Both the position numbers and the translations under genes were made by a program. A stretch of 64,000 nt of DNA from Paracoccus sp. N5 (lineage in GTDB: Bacteria > Pseudomonadota > Alphaproteobacteria > Rhodobacterales > Rhodobacteraceae): NCBI RefSeq assembly GCF_000371965.1, contig NZ_AQUO01000001.1, positions 2,612,001-2,676,000 on the forward strand. The letters run 5' to 3'. The notes below the pieces were generated by a model. It did not search any database. It was not told where the DNA came from and saw nothing but the letters and a program-made list of their open reading frames with translations. Below are positions 35,483-43,567 of the stretch, piece by piece (positions within the stretch are counted from its first letter, which is position 1; each line of letters opens with the position of its first letter).

Positions 35483-36313
35483 CTAGAGCGTCAGAAGCGC
35501 GGCGCGGAAATCGGGGTCGGTCAGGACGACCTCTTTGGTGCCGAGTTCGGCGGCGCGCTTGAGGGCGCGGGTGGTCTGGACCTGGGCAAAGTCCACCGCC
35601 TGGGGCAGGGACCGGCCGCGGCCCAGGGCGGCGGTGACGAGGCCGGCGAACAGGTCGCCCGTCCCGGCCATTGCCAGCGGCAGATGCGCCGTCGGGTGGC
35701 GGCTGAGGCCCGAGCGGCCGTGGATGACGCTTTCCAGCATGCCTTCGACCGTTTCGCGCAGCCGGCAGCCGGTCACGATCAGCTCTGCGCCGGGCGCCAT
35801 GCGCAAGGCTTCGGCCAGGCGGGGAATATCGGCCAGTTCGGCGACGGGCTGCCCGGTCAGATGCGCGACCTCGAACGGGTTCGGAGAAGCGATGTCGGCC
35901 AGGGGCAGCAGCCGGTCCCGAAAGGTATCGGCGATGGCGCGCGGGACATACAGGCCCGGCAGCTCGTCCCCCATGACCGGATCGCAATAATAGCGCAGGC
36001 GCGGGTTCGCCGCCTTGGCGCGGGCGACGAAATCGGCCAGCAGCCCCGCCACCTCGACCGAGCCGATATAACCCGAAAGCAGGAAATCGGCGCGCTGCGG
36101 CAGGGCGCGGTCCCACAGGCCCTGCAGCAGCTCCGCGAAGAAATCCGCCGGCAGCGGCCGGCCGCGCAAAGTCGGATAATCCGGCGTGTTGGAAAAGATC
36201 ACCGTCGGCACCGGCGCGACCTCGAGCCCCGCCGCCAGCATCGGGAATACGGCGGCGGAATTGCCGACATGGCCCATGACCACCTGGCTCTGGATCGAGA
36301 TCACCAGGCTCAT
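35483..36313 (-). CDS. pdxY: Pyridoxal kinase
   Basis: Ribokinase-fold ATP-dependent kinase that phosphorylates pyridoxal in the vitamin B6 salvage pathway. 276 residues from ATG 36313. Family features: SIQSQVVMGHVGNSAAVFPM at the N-terminus, GLWDRALPQRADFLLSGYIGS, YYCDPVMGDELPGLYV, SPNPFEVAHLTG, and the ATP anion-hole GTGDLFAGL with its catalytic Asp near residue 224. PdxK and PdxY are hard to separate by motif; I use pdxY because of the N-terminal HVGNSA segment. It is downstream of and overlaps the MOSC gene by four bases (ATGA), so they are co-translated. Confidence 0.88.
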   Translation of the reverse strand: MSLVISIQSQVVMGHVGNSAAVFPMLAAGLEVAPVPTVIFSNTPDYPTLRGRPLPADFFAELLQGLWDRALPQRADFLLSGYIGSVEVAGLLADFVARAKAANPRLRYYCDPVMGDELPGLYVPRAIADTFRDRLLPLADIASPNPFEVAHLTGQPVAELADIPRLAEALRMAPGAELIVTGCRLRETVEGMLESVIHGRSGLSRHPTAHLPLAMAGTGDLFAGLVTAALGRGRSLPQAVDFAQVQTTRALKRAAELGTKEVVLTDPDFRAALLTL

Positions 36314-37074
36314 GCGCCGCCCTCGAGCCGGCGCGACCAGTCCTCGACCCGGCCGCTCTCCAGCCGGCGGACAGCATAGCGGCGCCAGCCCTCGGCCAGC
36401 ACGTCGAGCGCGGCGATGCCCTGCAGTTCGGCCAGGTTCATCCGGTCGACGTAAAGCGCGCGCCACAGCCGGGCCAAGGACCACTCGGGCGCCATGCGGT
36501 CGATCCGTTCGATGCGGTCGCCGGGCGCGACGACCCCCGGCTCCAGCACCCGGTAATACCAGCCGGTGCGGCCGCTGTCCTGCACCCGGCGCGCCATGTC
36601 CGCCACGCCGAAGCGCCGCGACAGCTTCCAGCACGGCTGCCGCCCCTGGCTGACCTGGACCAGGGCCGAGCCCAGCCGGAAGACGTCGCCCACCGCCACA
36701 TCCGCCTCGGTCAGCCCCCGCGTCGAGATATTCTCGCCGAAGGCCCCGGGCGCCCCGAGCAATTCTTTCTTGGAGAAATATCCCACGGGGGTCCGGGGGT
36801 GTGAAACCCCCGGTATCTCGCGGGTCCGGGGGTGTAAATCCCCCAGCGCCAAGGCTGCCAGCTCCTGCGCCCAGCCCGCATAGTGATCGAAAGGGTAGTG
36901 ATGCACCGCCTTCTCGGGGCCGCCATGCACGCGGCGGTCGGCCTGCTCGTCGCCTTCGAATCCCTGCGGACCAAGCCGCAGCGGCCGGTCGACGGGATGC
37001 TTGTCGATGCCGCTGCTCTGGTCGGAGCCGGGCAGGGGGGCGGCCTTGCCGACAAGCAGGGTGATCTCGGCCAT
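36310..37074 (-). CDS. MOSC-domain protein (YiiM type) with repeat insertion
   Basis: 254 residues with the MOSC fold used by molybdenum cofactor sulfurase C-terminal domains. Typical parts are FEGDEQADRRVHGGPEKAVHHYPFDHYAGW, GAFGENISTRGLTEADVAVGDVFRLGSALVQVSQGRQPCWKL with the conserved Cys149, and the C-terminal YiiM-like three-helix part. Function is probably moco-linked sulfur transfer or N-hydroxylated base reduction; not proven. Residues about 78-100 (DLHPRTREIPGV to HPRTPVGYF) are an insertion absent from the family's usual layout, encoded by two near-identical 23-base units. The gene is upstream of pdxY with a four-base overlap. It is divergent from the copper cluster. Confidence 0.82.
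   Translation of the reverse strand: MAEITLLVGKAAPLPGSDQSSGIDKHPVDRPLRLGPQGFEGDEQADRRVHGGPEKAVHHYPFDHYAGWAQELAALALGDLHPRTREIPGVSHPRTPVGYFSKKELLGAPGAFGENISTRGLTEADVAVGDVFRLGSALVQVSQGRQPCWKLSRRFGVADMARRVQDSGRTGWYYRVLEPGVVAPGDRIERIDRMAPEWSLARLWRALYVDRMNLAELQGIAALDVLAEGWRRYAVRRLESGRVEDWSRRLEGGA
36789..36844. repeat. Two 23-base palindromic repeats inside the MOSC gene
   Basis: Copies at 36789-36811 and 36822-36844 match at 21 of 23 positions with a 33-base period, each ending in a GGGGGT..ACCCCC-type dyad. The period keeps the reading frame, which yields the doubled HPRT tetrapeptide in the protein. GGGATATTTCTCCAAGAAAG on the minus strand next to it recalls the GGGGTATTTGGAAAA core of the intergenic repeats. 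Confidence 0.65.
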
Positions 37075-37220
37075 GGCGCGTGCCTTTCGCTTGGATGCGG
37101 CCAGATTAGCGCAAGGCGCGGCAGGCTCAAGCCGGGCGGGGGGCTGTGGCATATTGTCCCTTTCCCGGCGCGGGGTTTTCTGCCATCCCCAGGGGACAGG
37201 ACCGCTTTCGCACAGGAACC

Positions 37221-37622
37221 ATGATCCCCAGGGCCCGGCATCGCCAAGGCAGCATCACCCGCCGACTGACGGTCTGGCTGGCCGTGCTGCCGTTCCTGCT
37301 GGCCTCGCTGATCGTGCCGGGCAACATGCTTGCCCGCGATGCCGCCGGCGGCGTGACCGTCGTGCTCTGCGCGGGCGGCGACATGGTCGAGATGGTCATG
37401 GCCGCCGATGGCAGCGTCAAGCCGGCGCAATCCCCGGACAGCGACCAGCATCCCTGCCACTGGGCGCCGCACAACCAGCCGCTGTTGCAGGCCGCGCCGA
37501 CAGGCGCCCTGCCGCCAATGCCGCCGCCGCATCGCATGGCGCGGGCGGCGGAACGGCCCGGGCATCTGCATCACGCGGCGGTGCGCGCCGCCCCGGCCCG
37601 GGCGCCGCCTCGCCTCGTCTGA
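37221..37622 (+). CDS. DUF2946-like small secreted or membrane protein
   Basis: 133 residues from ATG 37221 after CAGGAACC. An N-terminal hydrophobic stretch (LTVWLAVLPFLLASLIVPGNMLARD, about 14-37) is a signal anchor or signal peptide, followed by VVLCAGGDMVEMVMAADG and a region with HPCHWAPHNQ, then a His-, Pro- and Met-rich tail with MPPPHRMARAAERPGHLHH, plausible copper ligands. This layout fits DUF2946 proteins found beside copper genes. It begins a three-gene cluster with the YcnI-PCuAC fusion and Sco. Role in copper handling is inferred from context. Confidence 0.7.
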   Translation: MIPRARHRQGSITRRLTVWLAVLPFLLASLIVPGNMLARDAAGGVTVVLCAGGDMVEMVMAADGSVKPAQSPDSDQHPCHWAPHNQPLLQAAPTGALPPMPPPHRMARAAERPGHLHHAAVRAAPARAPPRLV

Positions 37623-37688
37623 CCGACACCGCAGACCGACCTGCCGCCGCCCATGCGGCGCGGCCAACCCTGTCAGACGAGAATCATC

Positions 37689-38654
37689 ATGCAAAACCAT
37701 ATCCTTGGCGCCCTTTGTGCCGCGACCCTGGGCCTTGCCGCCGCGCCGGCCCTGGCCCATGCCACGCTGGAAGCCGCCGAGACTCCGGCCGGCGCCGCCT
37801 ATCGCGCGGTCATCCGCATCGGCCATGGCTGCGACGGCCAAGCCACCCAGACGCTGCGGGTGGACCTGCCCGAAGGCTTCTACAACGCCAAGCCGATGCC
37901 CAAGGCCGGCTGGACGCTGGAAACCGTCAAGGGCGCCTATGCCCAGCCCTTCGACAACCACGGCACGCCGATGGCCGAGGGCACGCGCCAGGTGGTCTGG
38001 TCGGGCGGCGACCTGCAGGACGACTGGTATGACGAATTCGTCATCCGCGGCACCGTCGGCAAGGACGTGGCACCGGGCACGGTGCTGTATTTCCCGACCG
38101 TGCAGGAATGCGCCTCGGCCAAGGCGGACTGGACCGATGTCTCGGGCAACGAGGAACTGCCCAACCCCGCGCCCGCGGTCACGGTGACCAAGGCCAAGGC
38201 CGGCGGCCACGGTCATGCCCCGGCCCCCGCGCCCGTGGTGCTGGGCACGCTGGAGATCAGCGGCGCCTATGCCCGCGCGACGCCGCCCGGCGCGCCCGTC
38301 GGCGGCGCATTCCTGACCATCGCCAACAGCGGTGCCGAGGACCGGCTGGTCGCCGTCCGCGCCCCCGAGATCAGCGACGATGCCCAGATCCACGAAATGG
38401 CGATGCAGGGCGAGGTGATGCAGATGCGCGCGCTGCCCGACGGGCTGACCATCCCCGCCGGCGGCACGGTCGAGTTGAAACCCGGCGGCTATCACATCAT
38501 GTTCATGGATCTGAAGAAGCCGCTGGCCGAGGGCGCGACCCTGGCGGTCACGCTGGAATTCGAAAAGGCCGGTCCGGTCGAACTGCCGATGACGGTGGGT
38601 CCAATGGGCTCGGGCAAGCATGATGCGAAAGGAGGCGGACATGGCGGACACTGA
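37689..38654 (+). CDS. YcnI (DUF1775) - PCuAC fusion, periplasmic copper protein
   Basis: 321-residue exported protein joining two copper-binding domains. A Sec signal peptide ends at about Ala23, so the mature protein begins with His24 (HATLEAAETPAG), the N-terminal His that binds Cu in YcnI proteins; the DUF1775 domain runs to about 165 with QTLRVDLPEGFYNAKPMPKAGW. After a linker with GGHGHAPAP, a PCuAC domain follows: GGAFLTIANSG and the H(M)x10Mx21HxM copper motif, seen as IHEMAMQGEVMQM and GYHIMFM. The C-terminus is His-rich. It probably delivers copper to cytochrome oxidase CuA or CuB with the Sco protein encoded downstream, with which it overlaps by 14 bases. Confidence 0.9.
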   Translation: MQNHILGALCAATLGLAAAPALAHATLEAAETPAGAAYRAVIRIGHGCDGQATQTLRVDLPEGFYNAKPMPKAGWTLETVKGAYAQPFDNHGTPMAEGTRQVVWSGGDLQDDWYDEFVIRGTVGKDVAPGTVLYFPTVQECASAKADWTDVSGNEELPNPAPAVTVTKAKAGGHGHAPAPAPVVLGTLEISGAYARATPPGAPVGGAFLTIANSGAEDRLVAVRAPEISDDAQIHEMAMQGEVMQMRALPDGLTIPAGGTVELKPGGYHIMFMDLKKPLAEGATLAVTLEFEKAGPVELPMTVGPMGSGKHDAKGGGHGGH

Positions 38655-39261
38655 TCGCGGCGGATCGCTGCGCAAGCTGCGCTATGCGCTCTGGGCGCTG
38701 GTGGTGGTGGCGCTGGGGATCGTGGGCTGGACGCAGGTCGTCTCGCCCCGGCTGACGCAGCTCTCGGACACCGGCACCGCCGCCCTGGGGCGCGGTGACT
38801 ATCGCCTGCAGGCGACCGACGGCAGCGAATTCAGCCAGGCGGCGCTGAAGGGCAAAGCTTCGGCGGTGTTCTTCGGCTTCACCCATTGCCCGGATGTCTG
38901 CCCGACCACCCTGGGCGATGTCACCGGCTGGCGCGAGGAGCTGGGTGCGGACGCCGACAAGCTGCGGGTGTTCTTCGTCACCGTCGACCCCGAGCGCGAC
39001 TCGGTCGAGACGCTGCGCGACTATGTCTCCTGGGCGCCGGGGGTGATCGGCGTCTCGGGCAGCCCGGAGGAGGTCGCCAAGGCGGTCAAGGCCTTCCGCA
39101 TCTATGCCCGCAAGGTGCCACAAGAGGGCGGCGGCTACAGCATGGACCATTCCTCGACCATGCTGCTCTTCGATGATCAGGGCGAATATGCCGGGCTGAT
39201 CGGCTATCGCGAGGATCCCGAGCGCGCCATGGCTAGCCTGCGCGCGCTGCTCAAGGGCTGA
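38641..39261 (+). CDS. Sco1/SenC family copper chaperone
   Basis: 206-residue membrane-anchored thioredoxin-fold protein that supports assembly of the CuA site of cytochrome c oxidase. An N-terminal helix (ALWALVVVALGIVGWTQVV, about 14-33) anchors it in the inner membrane with the domain in the periplasm. The copper motif CPDVC is in FFGFTHCPDVCPTTLGDV, with the His ligand in SMDHSSTMLL. ATG 38641 is preceded by AAAGGAGGCGGAC; an in-frame ATG at 38620 is less supported. It overlaps the end of the upstream copper gene. It ends with a strong 11-bp hairpin (39266-39290). Confidence 0.93.
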   Translation: MADTDRGGSLRKLRYALWALVVVALGIVGWTQVVSPRLTQLSDTGTAALGRGDYRLQATDGSEFSQAALKGKASAVFFGFTHCPDVCPTTLGDVTGWREELGADADKLRVFFVTVDPERDSVETLRDYVSWAPGVIGVSGSPEEVAKAVKAFRIYARKVPQEGGGYSMDHSSTMLLFDDQGEYAGLIGYREDPERAMASLRALLKG

Positions 39262-39265
39262 GTCT

Positions 39266-39290
39266 CGGCGCCGGGGCTGCCCCGGCGCCG
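39266..39290 (+). terminator. Hairpin after the sco gene
   Basis: Perfect 11-bp stem CGGCGCCGGGG/CCCCGGCGCCG around CTG, just past the sco stop. No T tract follows, so it is a probable rather than certain terminator. A histidine kinase gene starts 71 bases further on. Confidence 0.55.
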
Positions 39291-39361
39291 ATCCTGCCGA
39301 TTTCGCGTGACGGCGCCTTGCCGGCGCTCTAGCCTCCGCCTGTTGGGTCAGGAGAGATGAC

Positions 39362-40540
39362 GTGCCGGTGCGTGTTGAGGATTGGGCGGCCGAGGTCGCG
39401 GACATCGCCGCCATCGACGAGATTCTCGAGGTCATCTGCCAGATCACCGGGCTGGGCGTCGTCGCGGTGGCGCATGTGACCCGCGAACGCTGGATGGCCT
39501 GCAATGCCCGCGACCGGATCGGCTTCGGCCTGGCGTCCGGCACCGAGCTGCCGCTGGCGCAGACCTTTTGCCAGGGCGTCTGCGCGACCGGCGATGCGGT
39601 GATCTTCGACGATGCGCCGAACGACCCGGTCTATTCCACGCACCCGCTGCCGGGGCAATACGGCATCGTCAGCTATATCTCGGTGCCGATCACCCTGCCG
39701 GACGGCGTCGTCTTCGGCACGCTCTGCGGCTTCGACGCCCGGCCCAACCGGCTGCGCGACAGCGCCGTGCCCGGCCTGTTCGGGCTCTTCGCCCAGCTCA
39801 TCGCTCGCCATATCGAGGATCGCCGCGCGCTGCGGGCCAGCCGGCAGGAGCTGGCCGAAACGCGCGAGACCGCCCGGCTGCGCGAGCAATTCCTGGCCGT
39901 GCTGGGCCACGACCTGCGCAATCCGCTGGCGGCGTTGCGGGCCGGCACCAATATCCTGGGCCGTGGCGAGCTGGAGGACGAGCAGCGCGAGCTGGTCGAT
40001 GCCATGCGCCAGACCACCGAGCGCATGGCCCAACTGGTCGAGAATCTGCTGGACCTGGCGCGCGGCCGGCTGGCCGACGGCATCCGCATCGATCCGGCCA
40101 GCGACGTGCCGCTGACCCGGACGCTGGGCGCGGTGCTGGACGAGATCGCCCGCGCCCATCCCGAGCGCCGGATCGAGACCGACCTGCACATTGCGGCCGA
40201 GCCCGCGGTCGACCCCCTGCGCTTTGCGCAGATGTTTTCCAACCTGCTCGGCAATGCGGTGACGCATGGCTGCCCCGACGCGCCGATCCGGGTCAGCGCC
40301 GCCAGCCGGGCCGGCCGGTTCGAGCTTTCGGTCGCGAATGGCGGCCAGCCGATCCCGGCCGAGGCGCAGGAGCGGCTGTTCCAGCCCTATTTCCGCCAGG
40401 CCGGCGCGGCGCATGGCGGGCTGGGGCTGGGGCTCTATATCGCCGCGCAGATCGCGCAGGCGCATGGCGGGTCGCTGAGCGTGCAGTCGTCCGAGGCCGA
40501 GACGCGCTTCACCTTCTCGATGCCGCTCGCCTCCGGCTGA
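39362..40540 (+). CDS. GAF-domain sensor histidine kinase
   Basis: 392 residues from a GTG start with GGAGAGATGAC before it. Residues about 20-160 form a GAF sensory domain (VAVAHVTRERWMACNARDRIGF); no transmembrane helix, so it is a cytoplasmic kinase. A dimerisation/phosphoacceptor domain has the H-box LGHDLRNPLAALRAG, near residue 181, and the ATPase domain has the N-box FSNLLGNAVTHG and G-boxes VANGGQPIPAEA and GGLGLGLYIAAQIAQ. No cognate response regulator is adjacent, so it is an orphan. The GAF could bind a small molecule or cofactor; the ligand is not predictable. It overlaps the pabB-side region by one base only. Confidence 0.88.
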   Translation: MPVRVEDWAAEVADIAAIDEILEVICQITGLGVVAVAHVTRERWMACNARDRIGFGLASGTELPLAQTFCQGVCATGDAVIFDDAPNDPVYSTHPLPGQYGIVSYISVPITLPDGVVFGTLCGFDARPNRLRDSAVPGLFGLFAQLIARHIEDRRALRASRQELAETRETARLREQFLAVLGHDLRNPLAALRAGTNILGRGELEDEQRELVDAMRQTTERMAQLVENLLDLARGRLADGIRIDPASDVPLTRTLGAVLDEIARAHPERRIETDLHIAAEPAVDPLRFAQMFSNLLGNAVTHGCPDAPIRVSAASRAGRFELSVANGGQPIPAEAQERLFQPYFRQAGAAHGGLGLGLYIAAQIAQAHGGSLSVQSSEAETRFTFSMPLASG

Positions 40541-40599
40541 TGCCCATTGTTCGCGGGCCGGCCGCCGTGCTAATCCGCGCCGCGAGAACGGAGGCGGGT

Positions 40600-41727
40600 G
40601 TGATCCTTTGCGAATTCGGACCCGGCGGTCAGCCGGCGCTGTTCCGGCAGCCGCGCGAACTGGTGCTGGTCGAGCGGCCCGAGGCGGTGGCGCCGGCGCT
40701 CGCCCGGCTCGAGGCGCTGCGCCGGCAGGGCGCCTGGATCGCGGGCTATCTGTCCTATGAGCTGGGCTATGCGCTGGAGCCGGTGCTGGCCGAGGCCATG
40801 CCGCCCGCGCGGCGCACGCCGCTGATGGCCTTTGCCGCCTATGACGGGCCCGAGCCGGCGCCGGCCGCGCCCGAATTCGACGGCGTCGAGCTTTCGTCGA
40901 TAAGCCCGATGATTTCCCGGCAGGATTACCGCAAGGCCTTTGCGCGCACGCTGGACTATATCGCGGCCGGCGACTGCTATCAGATCAACCTGACCTTTCC
41001 CTTGCAGGCGCAGCTGCGGCATGGCTCGGCCTGGCAGCTGCACGCGGCGCTGGCGGCGCGCCAGCCGGTCGGCTATGGCGCCTATCTGGACATGGGCAGC
41101 GGGCCGGTCGTGGTCTCGCGCTCGCCCGAGCTGTTCTTCGCCCTCGACGCGCAGGGCCGGATCGAGGCGCGGCCGATGAAGGGCACGGCGCCGCGCGACC
41201 CCGACCCGGCGCGCGATGCGGCGCTGGCGGCGGGGCTCGCGGGTTCGGAAAAGAACCGGGCCGAGAACCTGATGATCGTGGACCTGCTGCGCAACGACAT
41301 CGCCCGGATCTCGCGCGTGGGCTCGGTCCGGGTGCCCGAGCTTTTCGCCGTGGACAGCTTCGCCACCGTGCATCAGATGAGTTCGCGCGTGGTGGGCCAG
41401 CTTGCGCAGCCGGCCGATCTGGGCGCGATGATGCGGGCGCTGTTTCCCTGCGGCTCGATCACCGGCGCGCCCAAGATCCGTGCCATGCAGATCATCCGCG
41501 AGGTCGAGCCTTTCCCGCGCGGCGTCTATTGCGGCGCGATCGGCTGGATGGCGCCCGATGGCGCGGCCGGCTTCTCGGTCGCGATCCGCACGCTGTCGGT
41601 TTGGCCCGACGGCGCGGTGACGCTGAACGTGGGCGGCGGCGTGGTGCAGGATTCGACCGCCGATGGCGAATGGGAGGAGGCGCTGTGGAAAGCCCGTTAC
41701 GCGCAGGATCTGACGACCCGGAGCTGA
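40600..41727 (+). CDS. pabB: Aminodeoxychorismate synthase component I
   Basis: Chorismate-utilising enzyme that, with PabA, makes 4-amino-4-deoxychorismate for folate. 375 residues from GTG 40600, which is preceded by GGAGG five bases before; an ATG at 40540 overlapping the kinase stop is weaker. Family motifs: ISRQDYRKAFARTLDYIAAGDCYQINLTF, RSPELFF, RPMKGTAPRD, NRAENLMIVDLLRNDIARI, PCGSITGAPKIRAM and the closing GGGVVQDSTADGEWEE. The TrpE-type ATP-free chorismate site is complete. It overlaps the following pabC-like gene by 43 bases, suggesting coupled translation. Confidence 0.93.
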   Translation: MILCEFGPGGQPALFRQPRELVLVERPEAVAPALARLEALRRQGAWIAGYLSYELGYALEPVLAEAMPPARRTPLMAFAAYDGPEPAPAAPEFDGVELSSISPMISRQDYRKAFARTLDYIAAGDCYQINLTFPLQAQLRHGSAWQLHAALAARQPVGYGAYLDMGSGPVVVSRSPELFFALDAQGRIEARPMKGTAPRDPDPARDAALAAGLAGSEKNRAENLMIVDLLRNDIARISRVGSVRVPELFAVDSFATVHQMSSRVVGQLAQPADLGAMMRALFPCGSITGAPKIRAMQIIREVEPFPRGVYCGAIGWMAPDGAAGFSVAIRTLSVWPDGAVTLNVGGGVVQDSTADGEWEEALWKARYAQDLTTRS

Positions 41728-42320
41728 GGCTGATCGAGACCGCGCTGTGGGACGGCGCCGGCTGTCCCCGGCTGGCCGGGCACCTGGCACGGCTGGCGCG
41801 GGGTGCACGGGCGCTGGGTTGGCCCTGCGATGCCGAGGCCGCCCGCGCGGCGCTGACCGGCCCGGAGGGCCAGCCCGCCCGGCTGCGGCTGACGCTGGAC
41901 CGCGCGGGCCGCGTCGCGGTGACGCAGGCCGCGCTGCCGCCTTCGCCGCCGCTGTGGCGCCTGGCGCTGGCGGGGGCACGGCTGGACGCGGAGGATCCCT
42001 GGCTACGGCTCAAGACCACGCGGCGGGCGCATTACGACGCCGCCCGCGCGGCGCTGCCGCCGGGCATCCATGAGGCGATCTTCCTGAACCAGCGCGGCGA
42101 GGTCTGCGACGGCACCATCACCACGGTCTTCTTCGATCGGGGCGAGGGGCTCTGCACGCCGCCGCTGGCCTCGGGCCTGCTCGACGGCGTGCTGCGGGCC
42201 GAGATGCTGGGGCAAGGCGCCTGCCGCGAGGAGCTGCTGGCGGGCGACGACCTGCCGCGTGTGCGGCTGTGGGTCGGCAATGCGCTGCGCGGGCTGAAGC
42301 CGGCCACCTGGGCCGGCTGA
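41685..42320 (+). CDS. pabC: Aminotransferase class IV, 4-amino-4-deoxychorismate lyase-like
   Basis: PLP-dependent fold type IV enzyme that likely cleaves aminodeoxychorismate to p-aminobenzoate and pyruvate, completing the PabB reaction. 211 residues from GTG 41685, with GGGAGGAGG 9-12 bases before it; the frame is open further upstream but is the pabB shadow. PLP-Lys is in WLRLKTTRRAHYDAAR, and the end has FLNQRGEVCDGTITTVFF and SGLLDGVLRAEML, characteristic of class IV. It is shorter than typical PabC (about 270), as is common for the PabB-linked version in this family. Confidence 0.82.
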   Translation: MESPLRAGSDDPELRLIETALWDGAGCPRLAGHLARLARGARALGWPCDAEAARAALTGPEGQPARLRLTLDRAGRVAVTQAALPPSPPLWRLALAGARLDAEDPWLRLKTTRRAHYDAARAALPPGIHEAIFLNQRGEVCDGTITTVFFDRGEGLCTPPLASGLLDGVLRAEMLGQGACREELLAGDDLPRVRLWVGNALRGLKPATWAG

Positions 42321-42514
42321 CCGCCTGTCGGTTTTCCGGGCAATGCGTCCGGGAAAATCGTGCCGGCCGGGCCGGGGCGGCCGGCAATGCCGTTGCCCCA
42401 GCGTCATGCTTCCTTTAGGAACCCCGAATCACGGCCCCCGGGGCTCTGGCATCAGGGTCCGGCAGCACTATATCGGGGGAGCGTTGCGACGCGGGCAGAG
42501 CCGGGGGGACCATC

Positions 42515-43567
42515 ATGCTCGATCTGACGACCATTCGGGGCGAGCTTGCCGCCTGTTACGACCTCGAGCCCTCGCTGGAGCTCGCGCAGTCGATGGCCGA
42601 CATCCATGCCCGCATGGGCCGGGTTATGCCCTGGCCGGACTGGGCGATCCACGCCCCCTATGTCCGCGCCATCAATGCGCTGAAGAAGCAGCGCAATGCC
42701 GTGGTTCTGGCGCATAACTACATGACGCCGCAGATCTATCACGGGATTTCCGACGTGGTGGGCGACAGCCTGCACCTGGCGATCAAGGCGACCGAGGTCG
42801 AGGCCGACATCATCGTGCAATGCGGCGTGCATTTCATGGCCGAGACCTCGAAGATCCTGAACCCGGAAAAGACCGTGCTGATGCCGGACATGGAGGCGGG
42901 CTGCTCGCTGGCCGAAAGCATCACCGCCGCGGGCATCGCCGAGATGCGCGCGCGCTATCCGGGCGCGCCGGTGGTGAGCTACGTCAACACCACCGCCGAG
43001 GTGAAGGCCGCCTCCGACATCTGCTGCACCAGCGCGAATGCGGTGCAGATCGTTTCGGCGCTGGAGGGCGATACGGTCATCATGACGCCCGACAAGTGGC
43101 TGGCGCAGAACGTGGCGAACAAGGTCAAGAACAAGCGCGTGGTCTGGTGGGACGGCGCCTGCATCGTGCATGAGCAGTTCACGGCGCAGGACCTGCGCGA
43201 TTTCCGCGACTGGAACCCGGGGCTGAAGATCATCGCCCATCCCGAATGCCCGCCCGAGGTGGTGGCCGAGGCGGATTACGCCGGCTCGACCGCGAATATC
43301 CAGGACTGGGTGACGGCCGAGCAGCCGAAGCAGGTCATGCTGGTGACGGAATGCTCGATGGCCTCGAACATCTCGGACGCGAATCCGGGGGTCGAGTTCC
43401 TGGGGCCGTGCAATATGTGTCCCTATATGCAGAAGATCACCCTGGAAAAGGTGCTGTGGTCGCTGCATTCCATGAGTGGCGTGGTCGAGGTTGACCCGGC
43501 CGTCGCCGAACCGGCCCGCCGCGCCGTGCAGCGCATGATCGACCTGTCGCGCAGGCTGGCCGCGTGA
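42515..43567 (+). CDS. nadA: Quinolinate synthase A
   Basis: [4Fe-4S] enzyme that condenses iminoaspartate with dihydroxyacetone phosphate to give quinolinate in de novo NAD synthesis. 350 residues. Cluster and active-site features: NAVVLAHNYMTPQI, DIIVQCGVHFMAETSKIL, the VSYVNTTAEVKAASDICCTS segment, WDGACIVHE, TECSMASN and CNMCPYMQKITLE with the C-terminal Cys. First gene of nadABC; its TGA overlaps the nadB start by four bases. The 194 bases before it hold its promoter; no NrtR or NadR box was recognised. Confidence 0.97.
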   Translation: MLDLTTIRGELAACYDLEPSLELAQSMADIHARMGRVMPWPDWAIHAPYVRAINALKKQRNAVVLAHNYMTPQIYHGISDVVGDSLHLAIKATEVEADIIVQCGVHFMAETSKILNPEKTVLMPDMEAGCSLAESITAAGIAEMRARYPGAPVVSYVNTTAEVKAASDICCTSANAVQIVSALEGDTVIMTPDKWLAQNVANKVKNKRVVWWDGACIVHEQFTAQDLRDFRDWNPGLKIIAHPECPPEVVAEADYAGSTANIQDWVTAEQPKQVMLVTECSMASNISDANPGVEFLGPCNMCPYMQKITLEKVLWSLHSMSGVVEVDPAVAEPARRAVQRMIDLSRRLAA

